From assembly GCA_016800925.1 (NCBI GenBank), contig JABCPU010000002.1, positions 372,001 to 436,000 of the forward strand: a stretch of 64,000 bases of DNA, given 5' to 3'. Numbering within the stretch: position 1 is the stretch's first letter; the number at the start of each line of letters is the position of its first letter. The notes beneath the pieces were generated by a model. The model had not been told where the DNA came from, did no database searches, and saw nothing but the letters and a program-made list of their open reading frames with translations. The position numbers were made by a program, and so were the translations under genes. The stretch comes from Suillus spraguei. Its lineage: Eukaryota; Basidiomycota; Agaricomycetes; Boletales; Suillaceae. This document shows positions 23,816 to 36,106 of this stretch, piece after piece.

Positions 23816-26653
23816 GATGGAGATTGTTGATTCGCGGTCGATCCCGAGCGTTCGATCGGATGGATTGCACAACAACTATCGAACTTCTTCAACAAGTTCA
23901 GGTCTCGAGTCAGCAACAGCAGACACGGACTCTACAAAAAAGACTGCTGAAGAAAGAAAATTTGCTCTGTATCGGGGGAGGTATAAACTCTCAAATTGTT
24001 GTCCTTCAACATAACGGTAGCAGCTAAGCTTAGTAAGACGGCATCTTCCACTTCATTTAAGTTATACATAAGAGAATCTTTTTATTCACGTTAATAGTCA
24101 TACTTGTCCTATGTAACCGTTGGTAGGGTCGATACCGAGCGAACCTTGACCGATTAATGAAAAAAAAACTGGTATGATAGCTTGAATTCCCCCACCAGAC
24201 ACGACCAGGACCTTCGAGTTGTAAGCGCTCGATAAAGCTTGTCACGCCATCAAGGTGTCCGTCACAATCAGTGCCGTAAAGTCACCGTCTGTTGTGCGGC
24301 CACAACACTAGTACCGAGGTATAGCTCCATGTACTTTTTGCTAAAGTACAGTAGACCTTCCCGGAAATGAAAGTACCGCGACTAGAACGTAAGGGTACAA
24401 GTAAAAATTTGTGTTATTTGTCAATTTGCTGCCACGAAGGCAAACTTGACAAAGGTACCGCGGGTGCATATATTGGATCGATCCGAGTCGAAATGGAGTC
24501 CGCGCAAGGTCCGCGTGCATAGCCCAGTGAGACCACCACATGTATTTGCGACTAGCCTGGTGGCAATCATCACAGCAATAAACCACACAACCATGCTGTC
24601 CGATGAGTTCGATCCTGTGGGCACGAGGCAGACTCGTTACTAATGATCCGAAAATCACTGCAACTCGCCTTTTAGATGGCGTACATTTTGCAAGCGATGA
24701 GCATGCTTGCGTGCACCATGGATTCTCACGAGAACTTCTCTGAAGACCAACTAGCTCCCTGCATCGTGTCGAGATAGCGAACAGCTTACTCCGTAAACGT
24801 TTACTGCCAGCAGCCTGCTGTATCATGAACCTATACATGATGATATCACAGAGTGTAAGGGTTGTACGGGGGCAATATGAAGTACAGCACTAGTTTCCAG
24901 AAGTCGAAGTGCTGATAAAGAAAGAGATACAACTATGCGGGGTCTCTTGCAGCACTATGAAGCCCCATTAACCAACGAGTCCTAGCGCCCATTCTAGCGG
25001 GCCGACTTGACATGGGAATTACGTTGAACTCCATGTGCATTATGATCTTCTGTCTTGCACAACAACGCCCATCACTAGGCCGCATCTGGCCTTCTGTAGG
25101 ACACTGGGCCCTAACACAGCAATATGTGTCCGACACAGATAATCAGGAATATCACTTTTTTGATATGCGGCAACTGAGCGCGCATCTGTGGCGCGAAAAG
25201 TTGTGATAACTGCCCGGGTTGAGGACCGTTATCCATCAAGATAAAACCCATCAGTATCCTTTGGTTTTATCTAGAGAAAGAATGTTAATACAGGGGAAAT
25301 TACCTCATATCAAAATTTACACATGACCGTACGTATGACCTTCCGCATATCCTGCGAATAACGAATGGCCAGTGGGCGTTCCATACAAAAAAAGAACACG
25401 GGTCTCCATGAATATTCCGTAACGTTGAGACACCTAAAACAGACAAGTCACATCTCGAGGACAAGTAGTTAACAAGCAAAGCAGGATGAAGGCAAAGAAA
25501 ATATACTTCGGGGACACAAAATAATTACAGTTCGCCTCCGATGAGACTGTTTCATCATCTAAGCAAGCTTGTTTTTTGAAACGGCGACCGCACAGTGACC
25601 AACATACCACGAGTCACAACGTCTAGCTTTTTAAGTAGAATTCAGGAGGCAGAGTTTAGTAAAGATGGAATTTTCCGATCCTAAAAACAGAACCACCTAG
25701 CGGAACACATACAAGAGCGGACGGACCACCTATCTAGATATGTCACTGATCAGTGCCTCGTGTGCCTCAGATTATAGTTCGTATGACTTCATACCGAAGC
25801 AGAGAACCTATCTCAGGCTGCCTGGCTCATCTGTGAAGGAAATATCCCAAGAACGTATGAAGATCGTGCGAAAGGCAATGAGTGAAAAAGACGACAACTC
25901 ACCCGGTTGGTGCTCGAAGATTCCCGTAATACTTATCATATCTCAGCTGCATGATCCCACACGCTTGGCGGTGAATACATGATCATGGGTCCAATGGCAA
26001 TTTCAAAACTACTAGTTAAATGCCGTAGTGTCTTGACCGCCTCTCACGGAGATTGTGGTACATACTTCATCCTAGTACGTGGATTATGAGGAATACGCAG
26101 CAGTGTAGCCAGCCCTGAAATTAGCCCTGAAAATGACCAGAAGTACATAGACGCGGTTGAAGCAATTCTGGGATGTAAGGATGGTGTGCAAACGAAAAAG
26201 ACAGCGTGACAGATGTGTAAATTATTCAGATCCGAAGCTGAGGAGGGCCTAGCGTCCGAAGAGTACGGATGAAATGCTGGCGCCAGCACGGTGACAACAA
26301 ATCTTGAAACCTGGTAGACAACTCGTCAGCTTCGTCGATGTAGTTGATTACTTGTCACACGGGGATATTTGGGTTAATGTCGAGTGAGAAGGACAAGTTA
26401 AGTGCACTCGGATGGAAACTCCAGGGAACTCGGCCAATCCGGGACCGATGCGAGCGGAGAATGACACGCAGGTGTGTCCTACATTGAAGACGTCGCTTGA
26501 AATCAGCGACAAGTCACATATTTCTTTGGGAAGACTTAAGCATGTTCCTGCGCGTCAATCATCCAGAGATTCTAATTTCCCTGCCTTAAAATCACCACGA
26601 CTGTGCCCGCCCTGTCGCCATCTCATACCTACTCGGATACCCCGACCCCACGT
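23816..26653. other. Gene desert, 2.8 kb between kinase and MFS transporter
   Basis: Shared upstream region of two divergent genes but far longer than other divergent spacers here (150-400 bp). The longest frame is 24341-24838 minus (165 codons). It has no domain, is rich in Cys and Arg, and I do not believe it codes. No transposon ends, repeats or RNA genes recognised. Confidence 0.45.
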
Positions 26654-29360
26654 ATGTCATCAAGGTCATCGTCTAAAGAGTCCCAGCCATTGCTCCGTGA
26701 CCATGATCAGGAGTCTTCTTCTTATGACTCTGTGCAGGCCCCAGAGTCAAGTTTACCGATTGACCCACCACCACTAAATCAAGTCTCTCGCGTTGAACTT
26801 TTTTGGATCCTTGCAGGTCTTTGGAGTGCGGTATTTCTTGGATCCTTGGATGGTGCGCTTTAGCTTGCTGGCAGCCAGCGAAGAGTGGAACAAACCCCAA
26901 ACTTCTGTCAATAGGTACAATTGTGGCAACGCTTCTCTCACCAATAGGAAGCTACTTCAATAAATCTGAACAGTCTTCGTACCTGGGGACATCATACTTG
27001 CTCTCAGTGTGCTGTTTCACCCCTCTTTACGGTGAGGGCAACAAAATCATCGTTCTATCATGCATATCCATTTTAACTCCTATCAGGCCGACTATCAGAC
27101 ATCTTGGGTCGCAAGGGTGCCATGCTCCTCGGACTGACTCTATTTGGTGCGGACTGCGAAGCTGATAGCTATTTCATATCTTCTAATATGAAAATTAGGA
27201 TCGGGTACTATCGCATGCGGCTTCGCTCCCTCGATGGAGGCGTTAATTATTGCGCGCGCTGTCGCAGGAATGGGCGGTGGAGGGTGTGTGCAACGGAATG
27301 ATGTTTTCAAGGTTCACTGTGCTGATATTTGTTTCAGAGTAATGACAGGTACGTTGGGCGCTGTAACATCAATTTCCAGGGAAATTTTACCTTGTTGCAG
27401 TCAGCAGTATCGCCATCAGCGATCTAGTACCCTTGTCAGTTCACGTTTTATGGTGTAACGATACGGATAATTATTGTTGCTATTAGGAAGCAGCGTGGTC
27501 TATACCAAGGAATGACTAACATGTGAGTGACTACGGATTTGTTCATTGAACTTGAACGAATGTGCTCGATCAGTTTGTTTGGTTTGGGCGCTGGCCTTGG
27601 CGGTCCACTCGGAGGATGGGTGAATGATACCCTGGGTTGGTTAGTAGCTAGTCGGAATGTTTCCATCCCGCATACTGAATGATTTTAACAGGCAAGCCGC
27701 ATTTTTATTGCAGGTCGGTAGCCTGGTATCTTCCTGTCTTATCCTGGCCTCACTCAAACTCAGGCGCCGTTGTTGCTTGTATCCTTCACTTTGGTCGCAC
27801 TCAAGGTCAACATAAAGTTGCCCAATGAAATTGAGGCCCAAAGCACGTATTCCAAATTGCAGCGCATTGATTTCATGGGGTCATTCACGTTAGTTGGTGC
27901 GGTCGCCGGATTATTGCTCGGCTTCAGTCTAAAGACCACTGAGGAGCTTCCGTGGTCACATCCCCTAATATGTGGGCTTTTCTGTACCAGCGTGGTTTTC
28001 TCAGTCGTCTTCATATTAGTGGAGGCTTACTGGGCGCCGTACCCTGTAATGCCCCTGCGCTTAATTACACAACGCACCCCGTTAGCGGTATCCCTGGCCA
28101 ACTTTTTAGCTTCAATGACTGCTTTTTCGACGGTGAGGACTAAATTATTTACACGACACCACTTAATTAAAGCGGCATCTTGACTAGATATACAATGTCC
28201 CTTTGTATTTCTCAGCCGTTAGGCTTAACTCATCTACGAATGCCGGTATGCTTGGGACTATCTCCGTTTATACTCATTAAGTGATACATGCTCTTTAGGT
28301 TTACATTTACTTCCTCATTCTGTGCGTATCTTCTGGTTTTCATGACGGGAAATACTTAACTTCTCACAGATTGCTCTATCCACGGGAAGTGTGATCGCAG
28401 GCTGGTGAGGTCCTGATGATCATCCATTATTTTGACTAACTTACCGACGTGATTATAGGATGATGCGGCGAACGGGCAAACTGTATCGCCTTACGCTAGC
28501 CTCCGTCGGCTTAACCATCATTGCCAGTATTTGCCTTGCTCTGTGGGATGATAAGACCTCGCAGTACCGTCTATGGTTAGATATTATCCCACAGGGTTTT
28601 GGAATGGCCAGCTTAATAACTACTACGCTAATTGTCAGTATTTTCTTTTCCCCCCGATTTATAAACCGACTTGATCCTGAATTTGATTTGCAGGCAATGA
28701 TTGCAAGCGTTTACAAGGAAGACATGGCGGTTGCAACCGGTAGTGAGTGCCGCTCAACTGCCCTAGGAAGACCTCTGAACTCAGGATGCGTAAATTACAG
28801 TCACATATCTTTTCCGAACAACCGGGCAAGTTCTCGGTGTTAGTTTGTCAGGGGCTGTGCTCCAGAGCATTCTACTCAGAAAATTGCGCCAGCGAATTAC
28901 TGGACCTGGTTCATTAGAGGTAAGCGGCATTGGTGTGCACCTATACCGTCCGCATTTCATATGAATTCCCTCTGCCCAGATCATCGAGGAGATACGGTAT
29001 GATATCCGATGACAATGCGGTGTAAATACTTACATATGCTGTGTGCAGACATTCGATAAACTCGATCCCTGACCTCGCGCCTGCACACAGAATAGCTGCA
29101 GTTGAGTCATACGCCGATGCACTCCGTGTTGTTTTTGTCAGTCACATTGCGATCAATATTCTCGTCTTCATTGCATGCGTGCCCATCGAGGAGCACCCCC
29201 TACCGTACGTGATTGTCACGTCCGATCGTTCCCTGCCAATGCTAACCCAATGCTACCCCGTGCCGACATTTCTAGAGGAACACTCCAGGAGCAAGAAGAA
29301 CATTATAGGAACCAACAACTCGCGCAAAATGACACTGCTTCAGCGGTAGAGTCACCTTAG
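26654..29360 (+). CDS. Major facilitator superfamily transporter, DHA2 / vacuolar amino-acid (Vba/Fnx) type
   Basis: Many-exon gene; exons 26654-26853, 26915-27031, 27087-27146 and 27199-27283 were traced precisely, and the frame continues to a TAG at 29358-29360. A short cytosolic Ser-rich leader with SQPLLRDHDQ precedes the first helix (LFWILAGLWSAVFLGSLDG). Then come TIVATLLSPIGSYF, the motif A loop GRLSDILGRKGAMLLG, motif-B-like ARAVAGMGGGG, and the DHA2 motif C region LFGLGAGLGGPLGGW. Sequence style matches proton-driven exporters related to yeast Vba and fission yeast Fnx1, which move basic amino acids into the vacuole. Drug export cannot be excluded. The ATG at 26654 is preferred because the longer frame starts at a GTG codon. 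Confidence 0.85.
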
Positions 29361-29592
29361 ACATTCATTTCATTTAACCGACTGACCCTCTGCGTCTGCG
29401 TCGTGTGTATTCTCAATAACCTTAGCATGTTGGTACCATATTATGTACTCGATAGACACGTCCAAGCCATCTAGCTTCGCGCAGCTTTCATATACCTCAG
29501 TACTCTGAGACAGTTGTGTACACTGTATACTGCACTGGGCAATGTGGAGCAACTCTCTGAATCCCCATGTCGGCCTCCTCGTCAGCAATGAC

Positions 29593-29877
29593 TTAAGTTG
29601 ATGTATCCTCCGAAGGGGATCTCTCTTGTATCCACCTCCTCGGCATCTTCTCCACCACCGGAGCAGGCCTCTTTCCCCCTGCTTTCCTCTCCGTATCTGA
29701 GTATCGGCTTCGGTCAGGTCGCACAGGACATGGTAGCACGTTGGATGCGGAAACCGTTAACACAGATGCAAAAAATGTGAGGCCGAACAGGGTTGAAACC
29801 AATGTGCGGCGTTGTTGGTATGTTAGACGAAAACTTTTGGAAATGGGCATTCTACAACTTTTCGTGCGATCTATCAT
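29593..29877 (-). CDS. Small single-pass membrane protein, probably mitochondrial (unknown function)
   Basis: Single exon of 94 codons, or 85 if translation begins at the second Met (29850), which opens MPISKSFRLTYQQRR. A basic N-terminus leads into one hydrophobic helix (TLVSTLFGLTFFASVLTVSA). A short motif NVLPCPVRPDRSRYSD and a basic tail follow. The architecture resembles small mitochondrial inner-membrane assembly factors, and the LPCPVRPDRSRY patch looks conserved rather than random. I do not recognise the family. Head-to-head with the mitochondrial ribosomal protein uS14m gene, with 207 bp between starts, which suggests a shared promoter. Confidence 0.65.
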   Translation of the reverse strand: MIDRTKSCRMPISKSFRLTYQQRRTLVSTLFGLTFFASVLTVSASNVLPCPVRPDRSRYSDTERKAGGKRPAPVVEKMPRRWIQERSPSEDTST

Positions 29878-30084
29878 CAGTGGACAAGATTATAAAGCGG
29901 GCGGATGGTTTACGCACCGACACTCTGCCCATCCTCTCGCGCAATGATTATTTGCGTTTGAGTCGACCGACGCTAACTTTTGAGATTTGTGCCGGATGTC
30001 GCCGACGATGAGAGGTGATATTTGTATTTGTTTTTCGCAAGTCTTTAACTTCCGGTTAGAACTAGGACTAAACTATTGGTGATC

Positions 30085-30442
30085 ATGCCTAACGCTCGCG
30101 TACTCCGAGACATCAAGGCTCGCAACATTGTAAAGGCTAATGAAGTCCTCCGCAGGGCCTACCTGTATGTCGCGCGGAATGAGACCCTGTCCCCACAAGT
30201 GCGACACCAAGCTCAGTTGCAGCTGAACACATTTGGCAAGTACACACGTCCGACGACGGTGAAGAACCGTTGCGCAGAATCTGGACGCGGTCGGGGGATT
30301 ATCAGCGAGTTTGCACTTTGCCGGGTATGTGATTTACTTGGGTTTTATTGAACGTGTCCTCATCTTGTGACTTTGACAGTACCAGTTCCGATTGAAGGCG
30401 CTCAAGCTGGAACTCCCTGGTGTGCGAAAAGCTTCTTGGTAG
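30085..30442 (+). CDS. MRP2: Mitochondrial small-subunit ribosomal protein uS14m (Mrp2)
   Basis: Component of the mitochondrial ribosome small subunit head. Two exons (30085-30324, 30380-30442) join in frame to 100 residues, the usual size. Clear S14 landmarks: RDIKARNIVKANEVLRRAYL, the core PTTVKNRCAESGRGRGIISE, and the C-terminus YQFRLKALKLELPGVRKASW. Only one of the zinc-ribbon cysteine positions remains, as in zinc-free S14 forms. The ATG at 30085 is the first in frame; the reading frame upstream starts only at TTG. Shares a short divergent spacer with a small membrane-protein gene. Confidence 0.95.
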
Positions 30443-30683
30443 ATGGAGGTTACCCGTGCATCGTCTGGTGAGCTTATGCGTGTTTAATCAACAAGTTATG
30501 AAGTGCTCATAGTGCCTGGTACAGTATACACCCAGTCTCCCCTAGCCAGCTGGATTTTCATAGACGATTAGAGATAGTTCCTTCTGTCTGGGCGTAGCTA
30601 TATATATTACCGTACGATGTCCGCGTACGTACAATTATATACAGTAATAAGTTTACATGGCTTCGACATAAACCACATCAGTC

Positions 30684-32535
30684 CTAGGACACGGGAGAAT
30701 CTCCTTGAGCACCGATATCAGATGGCGACAGGTCAGGTTCGCCCCGTTCGCGCCTCCAGCGATTACACACATTCAAGGTTACCTTGTCGATGAGGTAACT
30801 AGAGAAGAATGAGCATACAATATGGGTATTGTACAACTTGCAGGGCACACCTATATTTCCGTAGCCACCACTCAGCGAGTTCCCAATTGTGCTGGGAAAG
30901 CACATCATCTCCATGAAGTTTGATCGCCTTCTTGTAGTCAAAAAGACAGTCTGCTAACGAAAATTGCCCTGTAAAATATCAGAATATCACCACGTTTGAG
31001 AATGGCTATGCAACTACCTCGAAGAAGGATCATGCGGTCTCGGAGCTCAGGATATATAATACGGTCAATAACACTTTCTGCAAAGGAATCAGTATATGTG
31101 TCGAATAAAGGACGAGACAATTGTACCATGATTAATCGTCCTTGAATACATCTAGTAAGCATGCGATCATCAAACTTAGGAGACTCGTGCTCACCTCTGC
31201 ACTAGAGTTGGTCGTAATGAAGCTGGAAGACAATAAGCACTATTTCTCATGAAATTATCGAGGTGGTATCTAAAGGAGCACCCAACTATGAGATACACAA
31301 CAAGAATGAATAAAAAAACTGACTTGATTAATTTCATAGCTTCGATCTTTTTAGGATCACGAAGTTCCAAATCGTGATCATCAGGCTCTTCAGCGGATGA
31401 ATTTTGAGGTGGGGCCCGCTGCAAAGGAGGGACAGCTGCATTCGTTTTATCTGTAGGATAGGATATTGCCCCTAAGCGTTGCTCGACGTTTATGTTCATG
31501 TGGGGCACGTAAGGTTGAAAGTCAGCCGAAGCAGCATAATGACTCGGTGTACTAGATGTCGTAGTGGACATGAAGACAGGCGAATTCCCTGACTGCATAA
31601 GATCTGAAAACATATTGTCCTGAGGAGAGCGTCCTTGCGGAGGTGGTGGGGGATATAAGGAATTAGCAGGAGGTACCGCAGAGCTCATGGGCAGCATGAC
31701 CGGGTAAGAATCCCGATGGTCACCATTTTGCTCTGAGTTACTCATACCCCTTGCCTTCTTCGCCAGTCCAGGCCCACTGTCGTCGTCTGATGGGCGCTTT
31801 CCTACGTTACTCGGCGCACCAATCATTGAACTCATGGCGTTTGATGTTTGCGAGGTCTTGAGAGAATTTTTGCGTGATTGGAAACTCTCCCATGCAGTGT
31901 CCGTTTCTGCCTTATTGACCAAGTTGTCGAAGTCTGCAATATCCCAACCAAGCTTCACCAGCATACCACCAGCACCATCGCCAATAAACCCCGATACGCT
32001 CTTGAGGAGGCCGCGAAGGACATGATTTTCGGCCATAAGATCTGTAAGATATAGACTACGGTAAGCAACACCGATGCATACTGATATAATTACGTACCCC
32101 TAACAATTGCTCTGCAGTCAGTGAGAGCTTCATCTTGGGACGCAGAAAGTATTTCTACGCGTGCTTCGAGGTCACGAATCTGATTTTTTGGAAGTGCGAA
32201 CTTAGTAAAACAATGCCGAGAGTAATTACGAACCAGCCCACCCTTTGCTGCTTTCTTAAGCGAAACTCACGCTGGGCAATACGATTCTGGTCCCGACGTG
32301 CTGCCTGCGAGCTTCTCAATGGTCAATAGCGCTTACTACAACCAACCTGAAGTTGACAAACTTTGGATTCTTTTTCCTGCCTGGTTTACTGGGCTCCCCT
32401 GCCCCAAGTTCATCAGTGTGATCAAGATGGGACTCGATATCAGAGTCCTGTAAAACAATTGAGATTGATAAAAAGTAACAAAAATGAACATACTGGATCA
32501 AGTTCTCCAGACGCACAACGTGCATCGTCAGGCAT
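30684..32535 (-). CDS. bZIP transcription factor with DUF3425-like C-terminal region
   Basis: Nuclear leucine-zipper factor. Nine exons (32494-32535, 32362-32447, 32242-32314, 32098-32179, 31324-32041, 31269-31195, 31018-31151, 30851-30968, 30684-30798) close in phase and give 480 residues. An acidic 45-residue leader is followed by the basic region SSQAARRDQNRIAQREFRLRKQQ. NxxxQ-type residues (N-R-I-A-Q-R-E-F-R) place it near the fungal Yap/AP-1 set. The zipper IRDLEARVEILS follows. The middle is Pro/Ser-rich. The end (LSRPLFDTYTDSFAESVIDR, then LSQHNWELAEWWLRKYSYLI) resembles the DUF3425 region found behind many fungal bZIPs. Cysteine-rich domains of oxidative-stress Yap1 are not evident, so a redox role is not supported. 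Confidence 0.85.
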
Positions 32536-34218
32536 TTTGGGTAAATGAAGTTGGTCAAAAGTGACTACTAATTGTTTGGCAGTACAACAGTGCTTGGAAG
32601 TGCTGCGATGCCGACTTCAGCGACCGGTTGGTTTCAATAGCCGAGCGGCTTGACGTAATCACAGCCTTTGTTCGTGGTCAGCCAATGAAAATCGTTCATC
32701 GTACTCGGCGTCCGGCCCGCCTACCACTGGCACTTTTTAACTACTAACTTAATGTTGCAGGTTGGTTGTAACCAACGACCTAACTAGTCCTAGTCAGCAT
32801 TCGGAACCGTACATCGTGTTGCGTTGATCTCTCTCTTGTCCGTTCTAATTTAGCATGCTTACTACCATTTCTCTTGGTATCATATTTATTCTCATATGCA
32901 CACCCTGGTCTCCTCAGTGCGTGTTGTATCGAGCAACGCAAGTGTGCAGTGAAACATGCGTGAGTGATTCTACCACATTGATATTTAACCAGTCGTGGGC
33001 AAAAAATTCGCCGATTTTGATAAAGCTGATACTAACATTACCTCAGTTTTGCACGATATCGATAAATTATGTCGGCAAACATAGGCCTCGAGGCAGTCTC
33101 TACTAAGCTCTGCTCCCCTAATTCACGCTATCCCCACCCAGTAAGGATTAGAACCTTCCGCTTTAACACAGCAATTGGCTAACATCTGCACAGCTCCGGC
33201 GAAATGGGGTTTAATCTCAGCAAATTCCGCGTCTACTGGCCCGTGACTTTGCCCCCTTATCGTCATCTTACAGCGTTTTGCTCGCTGAATTGCCATGTTC
33301 TCATGATGACCCTTAACATTGACATCACGGCGTCGGCCATATTCCATTCATGACAAAACGTCCGAGCTGCTGCATCATGTCTTATCGCTTAGCCTTCAGG
33401 AGACTCAAGAGCCAAAATACATCAGCTGGTCAAGTTCAGGTTAAATGTGTGTACAAAGCCACCATCTCCCCGATTACCCTGACTGATGCGGTAGTTCGTT
33501 GCAGGGTGCATGGAATCCAATCGGCTGTTGGTCCCGCTTGCATCCATGAAATTTCAATTGACGTGACACGTGTTTGTGGGATGTCGTCGGTAATGGTTGT
33601 TCTCACTACATTGGTACGTGGCGTCTCTTTTGGTTTGACCAACTCGGCGGCTCTTTTATTCGCGTCCGCGCGCCACACGTCAATAATCTAGACGAAGCTG
33701 AGGGTGTTTTTTTTGCGTTTCCCCTGGGGTGGACTGTTGGTGATCATAATGTCTGACCCTGCTCGTTGTGGTGCTCGATATTGCATATTGACTTATTACT
33801 GAGTAAAGGTACCTGAAAATGCAAAGTACTTTGAGTTCTAACCACAAGTATCTCAATTTCTTGAGGTTCAGCAAAACATTGCAGTCGAGAGACCCTTCTG
33901 CATATTACTTACACGCCTCAGGAACATTACCTCATCTTTAGCAATCGCTTATCGTCTCCTTGGCTCATTGTCACTCGGCGGCACACCGAGTCAATGGCTC
34001 TTATTGGGATGCGTCATAGTACTGACAGATGTGACCTCAGCTCACAACCGCATATTCATTCGGATCAAGAGTTTCTATCCGCGCAAACTCGAAGCGAAAT
34101 TCATTTACTCCACTCGATTAAAAGCTTCTTGGCCTTCGAATCTTAAAAGTATGTAAACCAGCCTCGGATTAGAGGATTCTCAAACAAACTCAAACTCTAC
34201 AAAGGATCCATAGCTACT
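32536..34218. other. Intergenic region, 1.7 kb, no confident gene
   Basis: Upstream of two divergent genes. It holds frames of 83 codons (32855-33106) and 113 codons (33350-33691) on the plus strand. The first opens with a signal-peptide-like hydrophobic run; neither has a recognisable domain or splice partners. A tRNA-like B-box near 33145 lacks a matching A-box. Confidence 0.4.
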
Positions 34219-34966
34219 ATGGCTGCTGAAACTGACATGGTCTTCCGCTTTGTTAATCCTACCGACGAGATGCGGACGTTTCGAGTGTATCAGGTGATAG
34301 GAACAGCAGCACACGAGGAATTGGAACTATACAGGGTACGATCAGCTCACTCCTCACTAGAATTCATCATTTTGACTGCCCCTGCAGTTTTCACATTCGA
34401 TGACTGGTTCTTCTGGTGGAACCACAACTTATCAGCGGAAAAATATGAACAGTTTGATCTTTGAGACTGCTGGACAGATCAGTTGGAGCTCGAACACTAA
34501 TCCCTCCGCGGTGTATTTTGGTTTAGAAGATGTGAGATCTATGATGCTGATGACCGCAACGCGCTCTATTGACGAGTCGGTTACCAGGTTTCTATCAAGG
34601 ATCTCCGCAAGGTCAAAAATGCAACCAGCCAGTAGAGTATTTTGTCCAAGGTCATATATCCGTCATTGATTCATTTCATGGATTTTAGATCACGCAGATT
34701 TAAATCCGGTGTCGGTGCATGTTATAAGTGGAAGGTATCAGATAATAGGACCGATTTATATGTACGTGTCATCGAGGTTGGTTGAGCATGCGTCTCCTAA
34801 CGTGCCCTTACAAAAACAGTGTATCGATTCACAAGACAAATACATTGCGTCGTGGTCAAATCACGAGAAGATACTGAGAGTAACGCCACGTGCCAGTGCA
34901 ATGTTAGATCGGCTGGTGATTACTTGCTTCCTGAATGTATGGTTCAAGCGGCTTGGGCGGTGGTAA
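34219..34966 (+). CDS. DUF6593-like protein, copy 1
   Basis: Five exons (34219-34335, 34388-34531, 34588-34631, 34689-34776, 34820-34966) close in phase to 179 residues. The pattern fits the basidiomycete DUF6593 family as I recall it. There is a beta-rich start (MVFRFVNPTDEMRTFRVYQ), a central TTTYQRKNMNSLIFETAGQI with SWSSNT, and VSIKDLRKVKNATSQSRRFK leading to a YKWKVSDNRTDLYV strand. The end is the conserved hydrophobic helix MLDRLVITCFLNVWFKRLGR. The fold resembles tubby/LURAP-like barrels, and function is unknown. The intervening short exons (44 and 88 nt) are easy to miss. A second member lies at 44064-44885 on the other strand. Confidence 0.72.
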
Positions 34967-35111
34967 CGATGTCGTCAACGTCAGGTGTTTATCCTTATAC
35001 TGTATAGTAATCAACCTAATCGCAACAACTGTAATCCGTACTTAACGTGCGAGTACACTGAAATAACTTTATCACTACTCACCTTGACAATCGTTTCGCA
35101 ACCGGGAAACA

Positions 35112-35433
35112 TCACCGGGCTTCAAACTGGACCACTAATGGGAAAAGGTCAACAGTCGCTTGGTTCCTGGTTCCAAGAGCAATATATACGCACTTCGCTT
35201 GGTCCGTTTCTTGTACATGATGCGGTGGCCACACTCGCGACAACGTATGGGTTCCCTAGACTTTATTTCATTTTTGGCGCCGCAATCTTTTCAAAGTGAG
35301 ATTAGATTGTTTTGTAAAGTAATGCTCACAGGCAGTCATGAGTACCTGCACAAATGTATTCCATATCCTGCCGTGGTGGTGGTATGAAGCCACCTCCTCC
35401 AGCATTCGTAGTTTGTTGTCCTGGCTGGTTCAT
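35112..35433 (-). CDS. RPB12: DNA-directed RNA polymerases I, II and III subunit RPABC4 (Rpb12/Rpc10)
   Basis: Zinc-binding subunit shared by all three nuclear RNA polymerases. Three exons (35346-35433, 35194-35286, 35112-35134) give 67 residues, typical of the family (yeast 70). The zinc-ribbon cysteines are intact: [12 protein letters not shown] and [21 protein letters not shown], followed by the invariant MVQFEAR end encoded by a 23-nt last exon. A Gly/Pro-rich leader ([13 protein letters not shown]) replaces the short yeast N-terminus. It is too finely split for simple frame scanning. Convergent with the DUF6593-like gene, 145 bp apart. An AP-1/Gcn4-type site lies about 60 bp upstream of the start. 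Confidence 0.95.
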
Positions 35434-36106
35434 CGCAGATGTGAACGAAAAAGCTTGTGAGTCGAAACGCGTGACTCCCGCATGATCACACGTGAGTCAC
35501 GTTACGGGCGCGCATAGAGACGCTATAGAGACTCGGCGATCTCGCCGTTGTGAAAAAAAAGAATACTACTGTTTTCAGTCAAAATAGTTGGTTGCAGCCT
35601 GTTACAGCGTGGAGACCGTCACCCTACAATAAGTTATAGTACCTGCTCGGGTCAAAGTTCCTTCCGTGCAGCTTGGAAGTGCTGTTGTTGTCGTGCACTG
35701 CCAGCCTTGTACATAGTATGAATGGTTCGAAAGATTCGGATTCGTTCATTGTTTGCGGAACAATGAGGATTCATATATGATATATGTTGCAAATGCTATG
35801 TACTTGTGATTGTAGTATTAGTATTTTGCGGTGTGGCCAGCTCAATAGCGCCCACACCCTTATTCTCGATCTCCTTGCCGACCGGGCTGGAACCCTATTC
35901 ATAGTGCAAACCTTCGAGAAAAATAAAGTCACAAGTGGATCTCCAGAGTTTCGTAGCGGCGACGACGGTCCTTCCTGACAACCGTGGGCGGTATCCAAGG
36001 CGTCAAAACATCTTTATAACTATGGCTCATCTCACTTGATTGCCCATCGAAGACTATTCTCCCGACGAGGCACTAGCGACTACGTCTGAGATCGTCGTTT
36101 GCTTTT
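35434..36106. other. Divergent intergenic region between RPB12 and the 36.1 kb gene
   Basis: 670 bp holding the putative RPB12 promoter (see 35493-35499). Short frames near 35771-35998 on both strands show no domain. No RNA gene recognised. Confidence 0.45.
35493..35499. promoter_or_regulatory. AP-1/Gcn4-type site upstream of RPB12
   Basis: TGAGTCA, a perfect bZIP (Gcn4/AP-1) half-site palindrome, 60 bp upstream of the RPB12 start codon. A GTGACTC half lies about 20 bp nearer the gene. Position is promoter-proximal. Whether it is used is inference only. Confidence 0.35.

Noticed and set aside
24341..24838. 165-codon minus-strand open frame in the second desert
   Set aside because: No domain, unlikely residue mix (many Cys, Arg, Trp), no splice partners and no conserved-looking motif; consistent with chance.
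33130..33210. tRNA-like B-box on the minus strand (GGTTCTAATCC)
   Set aside because: The A-box and a foldable acceptor stem are not convincing and the B-box deviates from consensus.
33350..33691. 113-codon plus-strand frame upstream of DUF6593-like copy 1
   Set aside because: Antisense frame equally open, no domain and no splice sites giving a longer protein.
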